Source: WHSW01 sp963729075 (GTDB lineage: Bacteria > Actinomycetota > Thermoleophilia > Solirubrobacterales > 70-9). From it: 64,000 bases of DNA. This document shows positions 62,938 through 64,000 of the stretch, piece by piece. Both the position numbers and the translations under genes were made by a program. The stretch lies in NCBI GenBank assembly GCA_963729075.1, contig CAVSMU010000018.1, positions 280,053 to 344,052 on the forward strand, read 5' to 3'. Position 1 is the first letter of the stretch; the number at the start of each line of letters is the position of its first letter. Under the pieces are notes generated by a model. The model was not told where the DNA came from. It did not search any database and saw only the letters and a program-made list of their open reading frames with translations.

Positions 62938-63698
62938 ATGGGCGAACTGAATCAGGTGGCCGACGGCGTCTGGGTCCGGCAGAGCGAGTGGGTCTGGACC
63001 AATTCCATCGTCGTGCGCGGCGAGGATGGGTTGATCCTGGTCGATCCCGGCATCGATGGCTCCGAGCTGGACCAGCTCGCCGATGACCTGGACCGGCTCG
63101 GCATTCCGGTGGTCGCCGGGTTCTCCACCCATCCCCACTGGGACCACCTGCTCTGGCATCCCCGGTTCGGCGACGTGCCGCGCTACGCCACCGCCGCCGG
63201 CGCCCACGTCGCCGGTGAAACCCGAGAGCAGCAGCAGGCGGGGGCGGAGGAGGAGGGCGGTCGGGCATCCCTCTCGACCTGGTCGCGCTCGTCACCCCGC
63301 TGCCCGCGGACGGCGGAGCGGTGCCGGGCGAGATCATCGAGCATCAGGCGCACGCCGTCGGCCACGCCGCGGTCCTCCTCGCGGACCGTGGCGTCCTGCT
63401 CGCCGGCGACATGCTCTCCGACATCCTGATCCCGCTCTTCGACTCTCGCCAAGACGATCAGGTGGGCGCCTACGAGACGGCACTCGACCGGCTGGACGAG
63501 GCCGCCGGGCACGTCGATGTCGTGGTCCCCGGCCACGGCGCCATCGCCGAGGGTCCCGAGGTGGCGGCCCGCCTCGCCGCCGATCATGCCTACATCGACG
63601 CGCTGCGGCGAGGAGAGGAACCGGTCGACGCGCGTCTGGATGCGGACTGGCTCTCCGGCATCCACCAGTCGAACCTGGAGCCGGCCCGAGGGCGGTAG
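62938..63698 (+). CDS. MBL-fold metallo-hydrolase, frameshifted
   Basis: ATG with GGAG-x-GGAG before it. VWVRQSEWVWTNSIVV, LILVDPGIDGSEL, then THPHWDH (the HxHxDH zinc motif) in frame 1 to about 63260; GIPLDLVALVTPLPADGG, the next His (HAVGHAAVLLA), AGDMLSDI and VVVPGHGAI in the -1 frame to 63698. One missing G near 63256-63266 explains it. A glyoxalase-II/quorum-lactonase-like hydrolase; substrate unknown. Confidence 0.85.
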
Positions 63699-63872
63699 GT
63701 CTTCTGGTGGATCGGGGGTCCGTGGCGCGTCTGCCGGATCGACACCCGGACCAAGCTGGTCTGCTCGATGGCGGTCCCGCCGGGAGACCTCCTCGACGGC
63801 ATCTACTGGGTGCATGCAGCGGCACAGAGCCGGTCGGGTCGTTTACCTTCGGCTCTCAGTCCAGAGTGCGGA
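63699..63872 (+). pseudogene. possible beta-propeller protein remnant
   Basis: In the frame directly after the MBL stop there are 58 codons with no start: FWWIGGPWRVCRIDTRTKLVCSMAVPPGDLLDGIYWV, which resembles one blade of YncE/SMP-30-like propeller proteins (RIDxxTxxVV...VPxG). If real, it is a leftover of a gene broken by insertion or loss. Confidence 0.3.
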
Positions 63873-63922
63873 CCATGACCTTGGCGCCGCGCCCGGGCTA
63901 AGCGGAGAGTTGCGCTTTCTCT

Positions 63923-63936
63923 CGAGCCCGGGCTCG
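63923..63936. repeat. 14-bp perfect palindrome
   Basis: CGAGCCCGGGCTCG. Could be an operator or a stem; no T-run follows. From here to 63968 no gene is seen. Confidence 0.4.
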
Positions 63937-63968
63937 TGCGTCGTTGCGAGATCCAAGACGTGGTGGTA

Positions 63969-64000
63969 CTTGAGCCCGCGACCTCTGGGCCATGAGCCGC
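63969..64000 (-). other. tRNA-like remnant at right edge
   Basis: CTTGAGCCCGCGACCTC (63969-63985) matches 61024-61040, part of the first tRNA remnant, at 15 of 17 bases and in the same orientation. On the minus strand the next bases read CTCATGG, an anticodon-like CAT loop, but the T-arm is broken (ACCAC instead of CCCGC). Continues beyond the window. Confidence 0.45.

Overview
The window is very GC-rich, dense, mostly intact bacterial DNA. Its gene set fits an actinobacterial relative of the Thermoleophilia (Solirubrobacter/Gaiella-like): an fhaA-fhaB-pstP-rodA-pbpA-pknB cell-wall kinase cluster, PASTA kinases, DUF4333, DUF3105, LytR_C-only proteins, many GTG/TTG starts and 4-base ATGA/GTGA/TTGA stop-start overlaps. 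The genus is an inference; there is no rRNA or marker tree here.

Layout. 1-2.2 kb (minus): edge-truncated HNH endonuclease, pheA, a membrane-anchored protein. 2.3-12.2 kb (plus): one long operon of Ser/Thr kinase, two FHA proteins, PP2C phosphatase, FtsW/RodA, class B penicillin-binding protein, PASTA kinase and D-Ala-D-Ala ligase, i.e. phospho-control of wall synthesis together with the synthesis enzymes. 12.2-17.3 kb (mostly minus): a third kinase with an outside domain, a DJ-1-like protein, purM, uppP (lipid carrier recycling), dedA. 17.4-29.5 kb: a surface polysaccharide locus (CapD-type dehydratase, two LytR_C proteins, Wzy-like ligase/polymerase, Wzx flippase, three glycosyltransferases, initiating sugar-phosphate transferase), with a 161-bp inverted-repeat element between wzy and wzx. 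29.5-38.8 kb: MOSC protein, acetyltransferases, a PGRP amidase, DUF3105, hydrolase, metF, a lone ABC ATPase, SDR, lytic transglycosylase, CDP-alcohol phosphatidyltransferase. 38.8-39.0 kb: a candidate structured RNA. 39.2-44.7 kb: MoxR-DUF58-transglutaminase operon with two small enzymes behind it. 44.8-61 kb: mixed accessory genes (trypsin-like and M36 proteases, LuxR regulator, heparinase-like protein, a kinase-like/methyltransferase fusion beside a membrane phosphatase-superfamily protein, flavoproteins). 61-64 kb: a small island of unknown genes starting at a tRNA 3'-half remnant, with a second tRNA-like repeat at the right edge.

Five genes (PP2C, DJ-1-like, VOC, methyltransferase, MBL hydrolase) are each split between reading frames, one of them twice. 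Some breaks lie in G-runs or short tandem repeats, so assembly or sequencing indels must be excluded before calling them pseudogenes. The most interesting candidates for something new are the structured RNA at 38.83-38.96 kb, the hairpin that swallows the wzx ribosome binding site, and the kinase-methyltransferase/membrane hydrolase/small membrane protein cassette at 53.9-57.1 kb.
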